This document shows, piece by piece, positions 45,490-57,350 of a DNA stretch of 64,000 nt. The first letter of the stretch is position 1. Every line of letters begins with the position of its first letter. Under the pieces are notes generated by a model. That model had not been told where the DNA came from. It worked only from the letters and a program-made list of their open reading frames with translations, and did no database searches. Origin of the DNA: Zoroaster sp. YZ-2022 (Eukaryota; Echinodermata; Asteroidea; Forcipulatida; Zoroasteridae); NCBI GenBank assembly GCA_029582265.1, contig CM055835.1, positions 11,542,041 through 11,606,040 on the forward strand, in the 5' to 3' direction. The translations under genes were made by a program, and so were the position numbers.

Positions 45490-45681
45490 AAACAAATCAC
45501 GTGGAATAGCATTGCACATGCGCAAGTGGTTGACAGTTTGATGACTCTTCGATGAGGGCGTTTTAGTTTAGACTGGTTTCGGCTTCCTTTTTTACATGCA
45601 CGGTACACAGTGAGTCGAGTCGCATGACCACGTGATTTGCGCGTATTCTATACAAACTAGAAAACCGCCACGAGTGAAAAG
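45490..45681 (+). promoter_or_regulatory. Candidate promoter with non-coding first exon
   Basis: Two CACGTG E-boxes (45498-45503 and 45629-45634) flank a perfect NRF1-type palindrome TGCACATGCGCA (45513-45524) in locally GC-richer DNA. It ends in a strong donor GAAAAG|GTAAGT at 45682. The combination is typical of TATA-less housekeeping promoters. No downstream exon was recognised up to 64 kb on this strand. Confidence 0.4.
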
Positions 45682-45929
45682 GTAAGTCGTTATGTTATCA
45701 ATCGATAAACATCGAAAAAATAAGTAAACGACAAGTAAAAATATCAAAATTTGACTAAATAGTAAGTATTAATAATTCGTCAGTGTTAAAAATAAGACAA
45801 ATATTCAGTCTAGAATGTTTTATATCTAAATTCGAAAATGGTCGCCTGCGTGAAAGTGATATGTAACGTAGAATTCGAGTCAACTCGTACCCCAACCAAC
45901 TCGTACTCGTATATTATTATTAGAAGAAA

Positions 45930-46330
45930 TGGAATTTTGGTGTGTCGTTTTTACCCGTAACTTTTGAAAACCTTAGAAAATATTATTAGAATAAATTAAG
46001 TTGAATTTCCCAGGCTTTAAAATTAGCCTATATGAAAATTCCCAATTTTTAAGAAAATAAAATTTTAAAAATTTGAATTTTGGTGTGTCGTTTTTACCTG
46101 TAACTTTTGAAAACCTAAGAAAACATTAGAATAAATTAAGTTTCCCAGGCTTTAAAATTATATGAAAATTCCCAATTTTTAACCCTAACTCCCTAGGCAT
46201 TGTATTAAAACAATAAAAATCCTTCAAAATCCTCCAACTGGCTTTGTTGTCTAGGGAGTTAGGGTTAAGAAAATCAAATTAAAAAAATATTATTTTGGTG
46301 TGTCGTTTTTACCCGTAACGTTTAAAACCT
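45930..46330 (+). repeat. Three direct repeats of about 145 bp
   Basis: ATTTTGGTGTGTCGTTTTTA recurs at about 45932, 46077 and 46292, each followed by CCYGTAACTTTTGAAAACCT-like sequence. A MITE (46183-46264) sits at the junction of the second and third copies. Confidence 0.85.
46183..46264. mobile_element. 82-bp piggyBac-like MITE
   Basis: The ends CCCTAACTCCCTAG and CTAGGGAGTTAGGG are exact inverted repeats with TTAA on both sides (46179-46182 and 46265-46268). TTAA duplications and CCCT termini are the piggyBac signature. The interior contains TCCTTCAAAATCCTCCAA. Confidence 0.75.
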
Positions 46331-46796
46331 TGCATGATATTATTTGAATAAATTTAATTAAGGACATGATATGTAATCTCTCTTTTGAACGTGTGGTGGC
46401 CCTGAAAAGGGCCGTTGGTTTTGTTTAGAGACTGGCTGGTCCGTTGAGGTGACTGCACGCAGCCAGTAGTAGTAGGGGGGTGTTAACCCAAAAAAATTTT
46501 TTAGATGTCCCCCGCAAAATATGTACCAACCTATAAGAAACAAGGAAAAAATACTCAAAAAATAATTTGAGAGCGTTAACTTCCCCTCCTGTACATGCCC
46601 CCTGAAAATTTGTTTTTGTGAAACAGCATGGCATCCTGACTTCTTGTGCAGATTACCTGTATACCGTCGTTGGGGCACCAGTCTATTTTAAAACAGTGAT
46701 AGGGAAGCAATTAATTTAAAGTACTTTCTCATGTTTACATACAGGTTGAAATTTTAGCATACTATTCCATGACAACCTTTCAATTGCCTTATGAAA

Positions 46797-47258
46797 CAAA
46801 AAATCTGATTAAAAAGTAACATTTATATGAATAAAACCGTGTTCTCGTGGGTTTATATGGGTTGCAACTGAAGATTTTATTTCATTATTGTATCCAACTT
46901 ATTTTATCCTGGATTAATATAAAATTGATATTTGCTTTTAACATTCTTCTAGAAAAGAATTAATTAATAAAATAGTATGAATGTAAAATAGCAGTTATTG
47001 GCTTCAGTTATATTTTGAACCTTAGCAAAAAATCTGATTAAAAAGTAACATTTATATGAATAAAACCGTGTTCTCGTGGGTTTATATGGGTTGCAACTGA
47101 AGATTTTATTTCATTATTGTATCCAACTTATTTTATCCTGGATTAATATAAAATTGATATTTGCTTTTAACATTCTTCTAGAAAATAATTAATTAATAAA
47201 ATAGTATGAATGTAAAATAGTAGTTATTGGCTTCAGTTATACATGTATTTTGAACCTT
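46797..47258 (+). repeat. 232-bp perfect-like tandem duplication
   Basis: 46797-47025 is repeated at 47028-47258 with only a few differences (AGAATTAATT versus ATAATTAATT, and a TACATGTA insertion near the end). Confidence 0.9.
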
Positions 47259-47373
47259 ACCAAGTTCTTTCTCAGAGAAAGAACCCGCTAAGTTTGAGAT
47301 GTAAGGCCAGAAACTATTATTTTGCATTTATATAATACGGGTCCTTTAGGTTGGTAAGCAACATTAATTAAAA

Positions 47374-48130
47374 CCCTAACGCACTAGACCCTAGTTGCTG
47401 GGTACCATCCTCAATCCTTCAAAATCCTCCGATTGCCCTACCCCAAAAAATGCATTCATCCTCAATCCTCCAAAATGTTGCACTATGTTCAAAATAAGTG
47501 GTGCTCACCTCCTCAATCCTCCAAAATCCTCCAAAATCCTCCAACCATAAAAACAGTGCTGGGAAGGGAAAGGGGGAGGGAGGAATGACTCATACGTGTA
47601 CCATTGAATTGACTATGCGTTATTGCAGTCGTATTCAAGCAATCATAATCATTGCCTTGAGGAAAGGGAGTGGGGGTAGGGACGGATGGGTAGGGAATGG
47701 TATAGGGTAGGGGTTGGGATTGGGATTTTTTTCATTTATTCATTTATGTATTTTTTTTATTTTTTTTAATTTTTTTAATTTTTTTTTTTATATATATATA
47801 TATTTTTTTTTTAAATTTATTTTTTTATTTATTTTTTATTTTATTTTATTTTTTTTAAATTTTTTTTTTGACATGGCTGCATGTATGTATGTACAGCACT
47901 GTGAAACAGATGGAGTACCAGTACCTTGCCGAGTGAGAAAAATGAAAATTAAATAGTACCACATTCCAGCAACTCCTACCACACCAGTCCTCCAAAATCC
48001 TCATGTTTTCAAACACCATTCATCCTCAATCCTCCAAAATCCTCATGTTTTTCAAACACCATTCATCCTCAATCCTCCAAAATCCTCCAAAACTGCAATG
48101 AGGATTTTGGAGGATTGAGGAGTGTTAGGG
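47374..48130. mobile_element. Larger relative of the piggyBac-like MITE
   Basis: It starts CCCTAACGCACTAG and ends GAGTGTTAGGG, and both ends carry tandem CCTCAATCCTCCAAAATCCT or its reverse. The flanks are AAAA and TTCA rather than intact TTAA, so ends may have decayed. The interior holds G-rich (47560-47585, 47665-47720) and T-rich (47740-47870) low-complexity tracts. No gene. Confidence 0.5.
47738..47872. repeat. T-rich low-complexity tract
   Basis: About 135 bp of almost pure T with A interruptions and a (TA)n core. The 80-codon frame over it is an artefact. Confidence 0.9.
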
Positions 48131-48972
48131 TTCATGGCTTAGCAGGGATTTTGGATTGTACAATGCCAAAATGTATTTCTGTAAATGATACATTAGATCT
48201 AGGCCTAATGCTCTTGAACAATTTCTGCTTGCAGATGTGAAGCATCATTTTTAGATATAGTAAGATTTACGATGACATGTATTGTAATAATCTCTGATGG
48301 TGTGTGTGTGTGGGGGGGGGGGGGTGAATAAGTAGGCATGTGTGGAAACATACATGTTGGGCCTATGTGGGAAAAGTCCAAAGGGTAGAATGTTGTATCC
48401 GACCGCCAAGTTTATCATTCAATATAACCAATAATGTAATATGAAATTGCTTACCTAGTAAGCACTGGTGTAAATCCGTGATGAAAAGTGGAGGGAGAGG
48501 GTGGAGAAGAATGTCGTATCTGACCACCACTTTTTAAGAGTTTTAGGAAATTTTTTTTTCCAGTTAAAAATTATTCTATCGATTTTCGGGGTACAGAAAG
48601 TGAAAACAATCTTTTATATCCACTTTTTGATGGTTTTGGACTTTATTTCCTTTCTAAAAAAAATCCTCCCCTTCAGAAAATAGACGGATCTTATAGTTGC
48701 CACTTCGCATCTACAATGACCGTGTTGGTCACTAATGGGGAGATCACAAGATCAGACTGACATGACTGAGGAAGTCATTGTATACCCAAATGCCTGATTT
48801 TTCATGAAATAAATATCCTGGAATAGGCTAATTTGAAGTATTTCCATCTTCATCCATATGTTCTCCACCTTACTGGGTAGGTAAGATTACATTATTGGTT
48901 ATATTAAATGAGAAAAAGTGGTGGTCGGATACGAAATTCTACCCATATATCCCCCTGGATGTATGCCGCCTT
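48131..48972. other. Non-coding, nothing recognised
   Basis: No exon recognised. A GTGTGTGTGTGG run plus poly-G occurs at about 48300-48324. The word GTATC(C/T)GACC(G/A)CCA recurs (about 48396 and 48517) and in reverse at 48917. Confidence 0.4.
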
Positions 48973-49243
48973 TGCTGAACTTTAGTGGCAAGTACCTATA
49001 GTGGTCAAAACCAGTCAACTGCCTGTTGACCCAAATGTGCACACAGGGGTATTTTTGACTGGTTTTTATTTTCATTTTGACCACCCTCAACAATACAAGA
49101 TAATGCTTTTACCAGTCAAAAACAGTCGACCCATTTTGACCTGTAAATGTACTTACTACATGCAAGGTTTGACAGTGTTTTTTTTAAAGTGCACTAAACA
49201 TACCTTGGCAGGTATAGGCCTATCAACCTTTTGACGAAATTTT
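48973..49243 (+). repeat. Dispersed repeat, copy of 28702-28990
   Basis: Direct relative of 28702-28990, about 85-90 percent similar by eye with small deletions. Confidence 0.8.
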
Positions 49244-49785
49244 CACTCTCAAAATCACAGATCTAAGTCACAGATCAAAGATGTACGCAAGGTCACTAAA
49301 AAATGTATTTTTTTTTAAATAACACTATTATCTTGGTCAAAATTTAGACCATTTTAATTTTTTTTTGTATCTCTAAAAAAAGTGTGGGCTTCTACTGGGG
49401 ACCACAAGTAAATGAATTCAGTTCAGCAGCAGATGTGAAAATCACATTTTGCTAACCTATTATCTTGATCTGCAATATAAACTTGAATTATTGGTTTCCA
49501 TTCCTAATCTTTTTATAACAATTATTAGCTGATGGAGTTTGCAGACCAACCCTCCCAAGGCCTACCACCCTTGCTGTTTTGTTTGAAGAAGTAACATCCG
49601 AGTCTTCAACAGCTGAGACAGACTGGAAGTATAATCCATGTTGAGTTTCATATTTTATGTAAATAAGATTGTAAGTGATGTAAAGTAGGCCTAAGTTATT
49701 ATATTTTTTTAAGTACACCATTGCAAGTAATCTCACACGCACAGGAAGTGGGATCCTTAAAAATATTGCGCTGATTCCAATTCGG

Positions 49786-50318
49786 TGACGATTTGGGTTT
49801 GGCGACGATTCGGGTGATGCGGCGATTCGGGTGGCGCGGCGATTCGGGCGATACGGCCGACGCGGCGATACGGGTGGCGCGGCGATACAGGTGGTGCGGC
49901 GATACAGGTGGTGCGGCGATACAGGTGGTGCGGCGATACAGGTGGTGCGGCGATACAGGTGGTGCGGCGATACAGGTGGTGCGGCGATACAGGTGGTGCG
50001 GCGATACAGGTGGTGCGGCGATACAGGTGGTGCGGCGATACAGGTGGTGCGGCGATACAGGTGGTGCGGCGATACAGGTGGTGCGGCGATACAGGTGGTG
50101 CGGCGATACAGGTGGTGCGGCGATACAGGTGGTGCGGCGATACAGGTGGTGCGGCGATACAGGTGGTGCGGCGATACAGGTGGTGCGGCGATACAGGTGG
50201 TGCGGCGATACAGGTGGTGCGGCGATACGTGAGGTGCGGCGATACGGGTGGTGCGGCGATTCGGGTGGTGCGGCGATACGGGTGGTGCGGCGATACAGGT
50301 GCGAAAGGGGCCTGGACA
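49786..50318. repeat. 17-bp minisatellite
   Basis: About 25 near-identical units GCGGCGATACAGGTGGT, with diverged units (GATTCGGGTG, GATACGGGTG) at both edges. Because 17 is not a multiple of three, every frame on both strands gives a 17-residue periodic translation; these are artefacts. The homogeneous core with diverged edges is typical of recent turnover. Confidence 0.95.
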
Positions 50319-50935
50319 CATAGCATTCGAGGCATGTGGGGTCCTACTACTGGCCAGGGTAAACTCAGTCTCAGCTGGCTGTCGATCTTAAAGGTGCATC
50401 GGGCCTGCACCTCCGGTATAGGAGCAGTGGTATCGGTGTGATCACAAATGGTCGACGAACAGTAGTAGCTCCTTTCTGCAATCGTACAGAAAGGGGCCGT
50501 TGCTGAGTAGGTAGGGCGCTCCCTTCGGGGGGTGGACCGGAAAGCTACACTTTGTGTAGGACGATGGGCCCGAAGACCCGAAAGGCGCGTGGGGCTGGTA
50601 TCCTGGGACCTGCACGTGGTAGCCCTGCTTTAAACTAACCTTACCAGGATGATGTCGGCAAAATTAAATATTAGAAGCTTGCAGTGGTGTACTTATTACT
50701 GAATTGATAAAGGATGCTTTTAGTTACCTGATTTTTTAAAGGATGCTTTTGATAAAGAATTTGTTTGATAACATGTATTATTATGTTGTAGACTGGTAAA
50801 CAATAATTTGCTATGTTCATGATCTGTAATATTATAATATTGAGAAAAGATAAGTATTCAACATAAGGCCATAAAGAAAAGTCTCCTGTTTGTGGTCTCT
50901 GTGCATATTACCTCACACCCACTCTGCCACTCATC
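50319..50935. other. Non-coding, GC-richer segment then AT-rich
   Basis: 50319-50640 is unusually GC-rich for the window, without domain-bearing frames. TTGCTGAGTAGGTAGGGCGC (50495-50514) vaguely resembles a Pol III box A but has no box B after it. Confidence 0.35.
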
Positions 50936-51180
50936 AGCATTTTTTTTTTTTGCTATGAAACGATATCCAATTACAGCCAAAATTGCTCGATTGATTGCTT
51001 TGTGTTAAAACAAACTTTTTACAGCATAAGAATATTTGTCCAATTTGTGACCCCTCTCTTAGCCACCCTACTTTGTTTTTGGCAAATTTGATCTGGTTCC
51101 AATAACTGTCACATATTTCACTTGTTTGCAAAAAATGATTAGTAAAAAGTTGCATCACTGCACTGATTTTGGAAGCCATC
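50936..51180. repeat. Dispersed repeat shared with 10911-11150
   Basis: GCTATGAAACGATA, ACAGCCAAAATTGCT and CACATATTTCACTTGTTT occur in the same order as in 10930-11130. No gene. Confidence 0.55.
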
Positions 51181-52096
51181 CAATGAGTAGAACCTTGAGA
51201 CTTGTTTTTGCCTTAATGTATCTTCCTTTAATGTCAAATCTGATGTAATTTAAAAACAAGAAGTCATGTGAGTTTCTTAAAATATTCATGTACTACTTGG
51301 CTAATGATGGTTTTAATCTTTATTAGAAATATATTTTTCTCTGAGGTTCTTTCATTTTTAAGAAAAGACTATTTTTAGTTTAAATTTAGGAAAGAGTACT
51401 TGATCCTGAAATCCACATTCGTACGAGAAGAAAATATCTGAAGGTAATTTTACTATTTTCTTGTAAACAACACAACATAATAAGCTGAAACATTCACAGT
51501 TTGATTTATTTGATATATATTTATTTATTTATTCAAAGAGAGTAAAAAAATTCTTAGTAATAGTTTTGCCATCATTACCAATGTTATAGTTTATTTGTGA
51601 CCCGCTCTGTTAAAATGAGTCACAAGTCGCAAATTTGAAAAATTGAGATTTCTATGTGGTTGGAAAGAGTACACCATCAGATTTAATTTGGTATTTGTTA
51701 GGTGTGTGAGATCTCCCATTCAAAAAGAAAACAAATGATAGAAATGAAACGACCTTTACTCACAAAAAAAAATTTGAGTTTAATATTTTATTGATTGAAA
51801 TTTATGTAAATTTTAATCAATAAAATATATAACCTACACAGCAATCACAATTTTTCAAATTTGCGACTTGTGATTCATTTTCACAGACTGTCACATTTGG
51901 TCATGTAAAAATAACTGAGGTGATCAACCTTGACATCCTTGTCGAATCTGCACTGTGGAACAGCAATTTATTAATTTGATTGTAGTGATCTTAGTGATCT
52001 TAGGGGAAAAGTCCACTTCTCCAATAATTCATAAAATTGCACTTAGTGAACTAGATAGAATGATCACGCAATGTTATAATTAAACATTATTTGTAC
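51181..52096. other. Non-coding with one inverted repeat
   Basis: CACAAGTCGCAAATTTGAAAAATTG (51618-51642) is matched in reverse at 51849-51872, giving an inverted repeat about 230 bp apart. AAAATTTACATAAATTTCAAT-type words between them also pair. Possibly a MITE; no ends defined. Confidence 0.4.
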
Positions 52097-52100
52097 TTAA

Positions 52101-52349
52101 CCCTAACTACCCCATATCCTCCAAAATCCTCAAAAGGACACTTTTTTAAATTCATCACTTTTGGAAACTGGTACTTTCACCTCTTCAAATGGGACAAAAT
52201 TACTACCTGGCAAGAAGTACAGGCCATAAGTGCTGAAAATGAAAGATCAACGAAAATGCATGATTCTTTTTGAATATGTTTCCAAAAGTGCACCGGAGGA
52301 TTTGAGGATTAAGGAAGGTTCCAAGCCAGAATACCTAGAGGGGTTAGGG
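52101..52349. mobile_element. 249-bp piggyBac-like MITE
   Basis: It starts CCCTAACTACCCC and ends GGGGTTAGGG, with TTAA on both sides (52097-52100 and 52350-52353). Inside are TCCTCCAAAATCCTC and its reverse-type GGAGGATTTGAGGATT, linking it to the copies at 46183 and 47374. Confidence 0.75.
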
Positions 52350-52601
52350 TTAAGGAGTGACACCTTTGGTAATTTTTAGGGAAAATTTAATGATGATCAA
52401 CAGGGCATGGAAATCGGAGTGCTAGTTTTAAATTAACTTGAGTGAAATAATACACCACATGAGGTCATATTACTGATGCTGCTGCATAAATGAGCATGTT
52501 ATTTTGTTCATCTTTAACTAGGACACCAATTTCCATGCCATGTTGAAAGTCTGCTCTGATCATGACAATATTGTCCATTTAAGTTAGTGATCATTTACTA
52601 T

Positions 52602-53091
52602 CATCCAAATGAATCAAATTAAGTAATGATTTAATGTGATATAAAAATTCTAAAATTATTGGAATTTTAAATTAGTAAAAATACTGAAGAAACTGAATGT
52701 ATTGATACTTCTTGCTGGGAAAATGTTGGCTTATGCTAAAATATATTTAGTAGACGCATTTAAATAATTACTCGTACCTTATTCAGCAAATTGTTTTTAC
52801 ATGAAGATAAATGATTGTATCATCCAAATGAATAAAATTAAGTAATGTTTAATGTGATATAAAAATGAATTTGAAGAATTTGCTAGTAATTCTAAAATTG
52901 TTTGATTTTTAAATTCGTAAAAAGGAGTAAATGTTGAAACTTAGGCCTATTGAATGCTTCTTGCTTGAATTTTGTTTTGCACAAGATGCTAGCTTATGCT
53001 AAAATATATTTAGTAGATGCTTTGCATAATTACTCGTACATTATTAAACAAATTGTTTTTACATGAAGATAAATGATTGTATCTAGCACTT
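52602..53091 (+). repeat. Diverged tandem duplication, about 220-270 bp
   Basis: 52602-52819 and 52820-53091 both start TCATCCAAATGAAT and end TTGTTTTTACATGAAGATAA ATGATTGTA, with a shared TATGCTAAAATATATTTAGT. The second copy carries extra sequence in its middle. Confidence 0.8.
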
Positions 53092-53235
53092 GCAATTTTA
53101 TTTTGTCACATATTTATGTCCAAATACAGTTTTTAAATAAAACAGTTTCGTATATGATTTTGTGGATATTGGTAGATGACTTCTTATCCTTCTCTTAACC
53201 CTCTCCTCTTCTGTGAATTTGAAACAAATTAAAAC

Positions 53236-54000
53236 ATTACAAGGGGTAAGTCTTACTCTCATATGAACAGTTTTGGAAATCTTTTCTTTAAATTTGCTTT
53301 TGTGGAAAAAAAAGATTGTGTAATATGTCAATTTCAAGGGAAAACATTGCAAGACTTGCCCTTTGTCATTTTTTATTTTTTTTTACATTTTATTAGTACA
53401 ATTTGCCAAAATCTTGAAATAAAAGTACAATACTTTTACAAATTATACAAATTTTCTACAAAAAATAAAAATCACAAGGGGTAAGTCTTGATTTTTGTCA
53501 TCAAGATTTTGGCAAATTATACCCATTTTCTACAAGATATAAAAAAAGGGGTAAGTCTTGCAAACTTTGACAAATTATATGAACAAAATAAAAATCACAA
53601 GGGATAAGTCTTGCAAATTTTGTGTTCCAAAATTTGGCAAATTATACACATTTTTCTACATTTGGCAAATTATACGAACAAAATGAAAAAAAATCACAAG
53701 GGGTAAGTCTTGCAATCTTTGGCAAATTATATGAACAAAATAAAAATCACAAGGGGTAAGTCTTCCCAGTTTTTTTCAACAAGATTTTGGCAAATTATAC
53801 CCATTTTCTACCAAAAAAAATCACAAGGGGTAAGTCTTGCCAATTTTCTGTTCCAAATTTTGGCAAATTATACCCATTTCTACAACAAATATAAAATCAC
53901 AAGGGGTAAGTCTTGCAAATTTTGTGTTAAAAAGATTCACCTTTACTAAAACAACCCGAACACCTAGTGTTTGTAATCAAATAAACACTAAATTTCTAGT
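53236..54000 (+). mobile_element. Helentron-like 3' end with a different tandem array
   Basis: About eight irregular units of 50-100 bp share ATCACAAGGGGTAAGTCTTG and TTTGGCAAATTATACCCAT. They run into CCGAACACCT (53956-53965), a stem-loop (53966-53989, arms AGTGTTT/AAACACT) and CTAG (53996-53999) followed by T. The terminus is that of the elements at 5.9-10.9 kb, but the internal repeat is unrelated. No 5' end was found. Confidence 0.65.
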
Positions 54001-54689
54001 TTATTTTTGCATTCACTTCTAGTATGAACTGGCATTAAGGCCTCCGGTAGTGGAACTTTGATTTGGGAGAATGGGCGTTTCCTATTTAATAAAGGATGGG
54101 GCGTTTCCATCATTAAAGGGGCAGTACCGTCACAATCGGTGCAATGACTCGCCATTTTTTGGCTCGATCCAGCATTTTTGGCTGCAATTGGACATCGTTT
54201 CAAAGCACACAAAAAAAAAAAAAAAAACGACAAATTTCCACGCGCAGAAACCAGAGACTTTTTTGGGCCTAAGCTAGTGTTGTGCAAGATTAAGCTATTA
54301 ATTCAGTTGTGAGTGCCATCAATTCACTGGATTGAGTTCAAGCGAAGAACAAGGATTCAAGTTTGTATGCCACGGAAGTTTCAAAAATAGAATATTATGT
54401 ATTGATAAAGAAATATTTGCATGGAATGTAGCTTTATGAAAGGTCACGGTAGAATGAGAAAAACTGCTATTGTGAGAGTCAATCCGTGTGCCGATATTAT
54501 GATGGAAATGTTTAACAGTCACGTATGCCAAATTATTTGCTTAGGGCCTACACTGAATAGCTTGAGCAACCTCCGCGGCTCCGCCACTGTTAAAACTTGC
54601 ATTAACAGTTATTTCTCACAATTCACAGTTGAAAATAGTTCCATGAATTTTTGACAAATCGTTAATTGGCGACCGACTGCAGACGTACC

Positions 54690-54895
54690 TACCTACCTAC
54701 CTACCTATCAACCAACCAACCAACTGACCATCATTTACTGATCAATCTTACTGTCCAATAATCCAACCAACTAACAGACTAAAAATATACTAAATAACCA
54801 TCCGATCAACCGACCGACCTACCAACCCACCAAACTAACCAACCAACCATCCAACCAACCAACCGATCGAACAACCAACCGACCAACTGACCACC
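54690..54895. repeat. Degenerate ACCT/CAAC simple repeat
   Basis: CCTACCTACCTACC followed by irregular CAACCAAC and GACC tetranucleotides. A shorter version is present in the duplicate at 57712-57806. Confidence 0.9.
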
Positions 54896-55715
54896 CACCA
54901 TTTCCTGATCGGGGGAAACGGGGGTATGTCACAGTATTTTAGTGTCCCCATCACTTGTTGATGGACCAGAAAGTAAATTAAAATATATCGGCCTATCCTG
55001 ACTACTGAGGAGTAGGTTATTGTTGGGATACCGACATAAGAATCGACTACCCTATTTTCCCATCGATCGTATTTGGATTGAGGCACCTGCATTCCACCAT
55101 TATTTTAGAGTGGGTAATTATATCAATAATTTGTCCCCTCACTAATTTGATGGCCCATAAATTTCGATTGATAACAATAATGCTCTAAATAATTATGTAG
55201 ACTTGCAGGGGAAGGTGGTCCCTTACGCCGCTTCTCACAAATACAAATTGGCGCACCTAGAAAGGTTTTCTGTTGCGCTTGTGGCAAGCTGCCAGAATTG
55301 GGCGTTGTAGGTTATGTGCGCAGTCGGGTGAGAAGTACTCCTTTCACATAAAGTGCAGATCCTTTCTTGTATTTTTAGTCATATGAAACGTATTGAAATA
55401 AGTCACAATGAGGGTTGCGCTCAGATGATTTTCAAAAAACTTAGCTAGCTTTCAAACTGCAACTGGACGGATGAATAACTTTGAATATGTCTGGGATTTT
55501 TAATAGAATATGCATAGTATATGGCTGCCAACACTTCTGAAGTAGTTCAATGAACAATCTAGTTTTTCCGGTGGTATTTTTATATAAGAGTTCGAGCATT
55601 GGTATGAACTTAGATACCAAGACAATTGATTGTTTGGGAAGGGCTATCCATCTTTGACCAATTTATATTAAATACTAACCATAAAGTAAAATAAGTAATT
55701 AAAATGCAATTTACA

Positions 55716-55970
55716 AGCCTCCCGTGTATTTTCAATTTTGATGAGAAAATCATCCAGGTAAGCAACAACCCCATTTCAACCATGATGTTGCATCATACGA
55801 GAGACAGACGGAGTAAATCTATGAAAAATGCATGGCGCACGTTTATCTCCAAATTGAACTTTAGTGCCATTTAAATAAGTCATCGGGATGACAGGGAACA
55901 TACCGATAAGCACTTTTGAGATCCACTTTGGTAGTCATATTTTTGGAGTCATACTTTTGTTTATGTCTTC
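55716..55970 (-). pseudogene. DIRS-like reverse transcriptase relic
   Basis: On the minus strand one frame reads KVDLKSAYRYVPCHPDDLF, then after a one-base shift VQFGDKRAPCIFHRFTPSVS and, past a TGA, NGVVAYLDDFLIKIE with the YLDD catalytic box (about 55744-55758). Motif order and wording fit DIRS/Ngaro-type RT, although Ty3-type cannot be excluded. No other part of the element was found. Confidence 0.65.
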
Positions 55971-57350
55971 CCAGCGCGTTCTAAATGGGCAGCAAAGTTT
56001 GGTGCGCTTTCATCTTTTTCAAGTTTCGTATTTCAGTCTGAAGCTATATGTACATGTACACGTGATGTATAGCCTGCACTGATATTTGGAAAGGCACTAC
56101 GGTAACACAAACAACCTGGGCCTACCCATTGAATTATTTTGGCGTGAAAGAAAAAGTATTTTTAGTCATATGAAACGTATTGAAATGAGCCGTTGCGCTT
56201 GGATGACTTTCAAAAAGCATACTTATCTTAATTAGCTTTCAAACTGCAACTGGAGGGATGATTAGTGTCTGGGGATAACTTTGAGGATGTCTGGTTTTTA
56301 ATAGAATATTCCACCAAATGTACACTGGTGTGACAAGAAAACATAAATCCTGATATTTTGAGATATCTGCAAACACATTCTTAATATGGTTTATTTTTAA
56401 ATAGGAACTATACATCTCAAATGGCATCTCAAATTACATCTAAATATGAAACAAATTTTGGATAAATAGCGAATTAACTGTTGCAAACTGCTTACCAACC
56501 TGAAGGACCTGTAGTATAAATGCAAACTAGTAGTTATTCGTTTCGAACCTATAGCAGGTTCTTTCTCAAAGGGAAAATAGGATTGATAAATAATTAGTAG
56601 CGTGTTTGTTAGGGTGTTATTGAATATAAATTACGGGTAGTTTACTGTCTTAATACATGTACCACGAACAAAATAACACGCGGGCATGGATTCACTGTTT
56701 TCTTCCCTATGGTATTCATCTGAACATGCGTATGACTCTGTAACCCCTTGCACTGCACACTCGTATACAAAACCCCCACACACACTCACTCACACACATG
56801 CATTGTATTACAGTGACCTCATGCTGTGTTGGCTACCCAGCGAGATTAAACAAATTCGCCTTCTCTGTGGCATAAACAAACCTTGGGTGTTAATTGTTAC
56901 TGGGTCCAGAAAAGGGGGGGGGGGATCCTATACGGACCATCCCCTCAGGACAAGTGGGACGTCTATAACCCATGCTAGATTCCTACACCATGTTACCTGC
57001 ACATATTATTTCCTACACATCCTATGCATCACACAGTACCATTAGAGGATTATGGTTTTAATGTTATAATAGTAAAAACAGACAGGTAGTTGCTGTGTGC
57101 ACTTTTATCACATAAATAAGCCAGTCACACCAAATGCAACCAATTTTGCCAAGGACGGCAGTATACACAAATGGTTAAACGGTTATTTAAATCTCCCCCT
57201 AGGGCGAGACAACAGTGGGTACGAGGTATACAAAAACTGCGCAAAACGCCCTGGGGACGAGGTAGGGCTGAGGTGGATTCGGGGTAATATAATTACATTC
57301 TTGAAAGCACATATAGGGCAAGGCCCAAAAAGTCTCCGGTTTCTGGTCAG

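Larger units (their letters stand above)
54131..56885 (+). repeat. Segmental duplication, copy A
   Basis: Ordered blocks match 57351-59070: GACTCGCCATTTTTTGGCTC (54147 and 57378), CACGCGCAGAAACCAGAGAC, AAGCGAAGAACAAGGATT, TTTCCTGATCGGGGGAA, GGATACCGACA, TGCAGATCCTTTCTTGTATT, and GACCTCATGCTGTGTTGGCT near the end. Identity is roughly 90 percent or more in blocks with large indels. Copy A also has a DIRS-like relic absent from copy B. Confidence 0.8.

Noticed and set aside
46358..46678. 106-codon minus-strand frame with a hydrophobic stretch
   Set aside because: No homology recognised, no splice or promoter context, and composition like surrounding non-coding DNA.
49488..50441. Overlapping frames of 130-280 codons with TCIAAPPVSPHHLYRR-like or GGAAIQVVRRYRWCGD-like repeats
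   Set aside because: They are all translations of the 17-bp minisatellite in different frames.
50480..50560. Possible tRNA or tRNA-derived SINE head
   Set aside because: A box A-like word is present but there is no box B or cloverleaf pairing, so no tRNA or SINE is called.
46181..52353. TTAACCCTAAC and GTTAGGGTTAA words as interstitial telomere repeats
   Set aside because: They occur singly as inverted pairs at MITE ends with TTAA duplications, not as tandem TTAGGG arrays.
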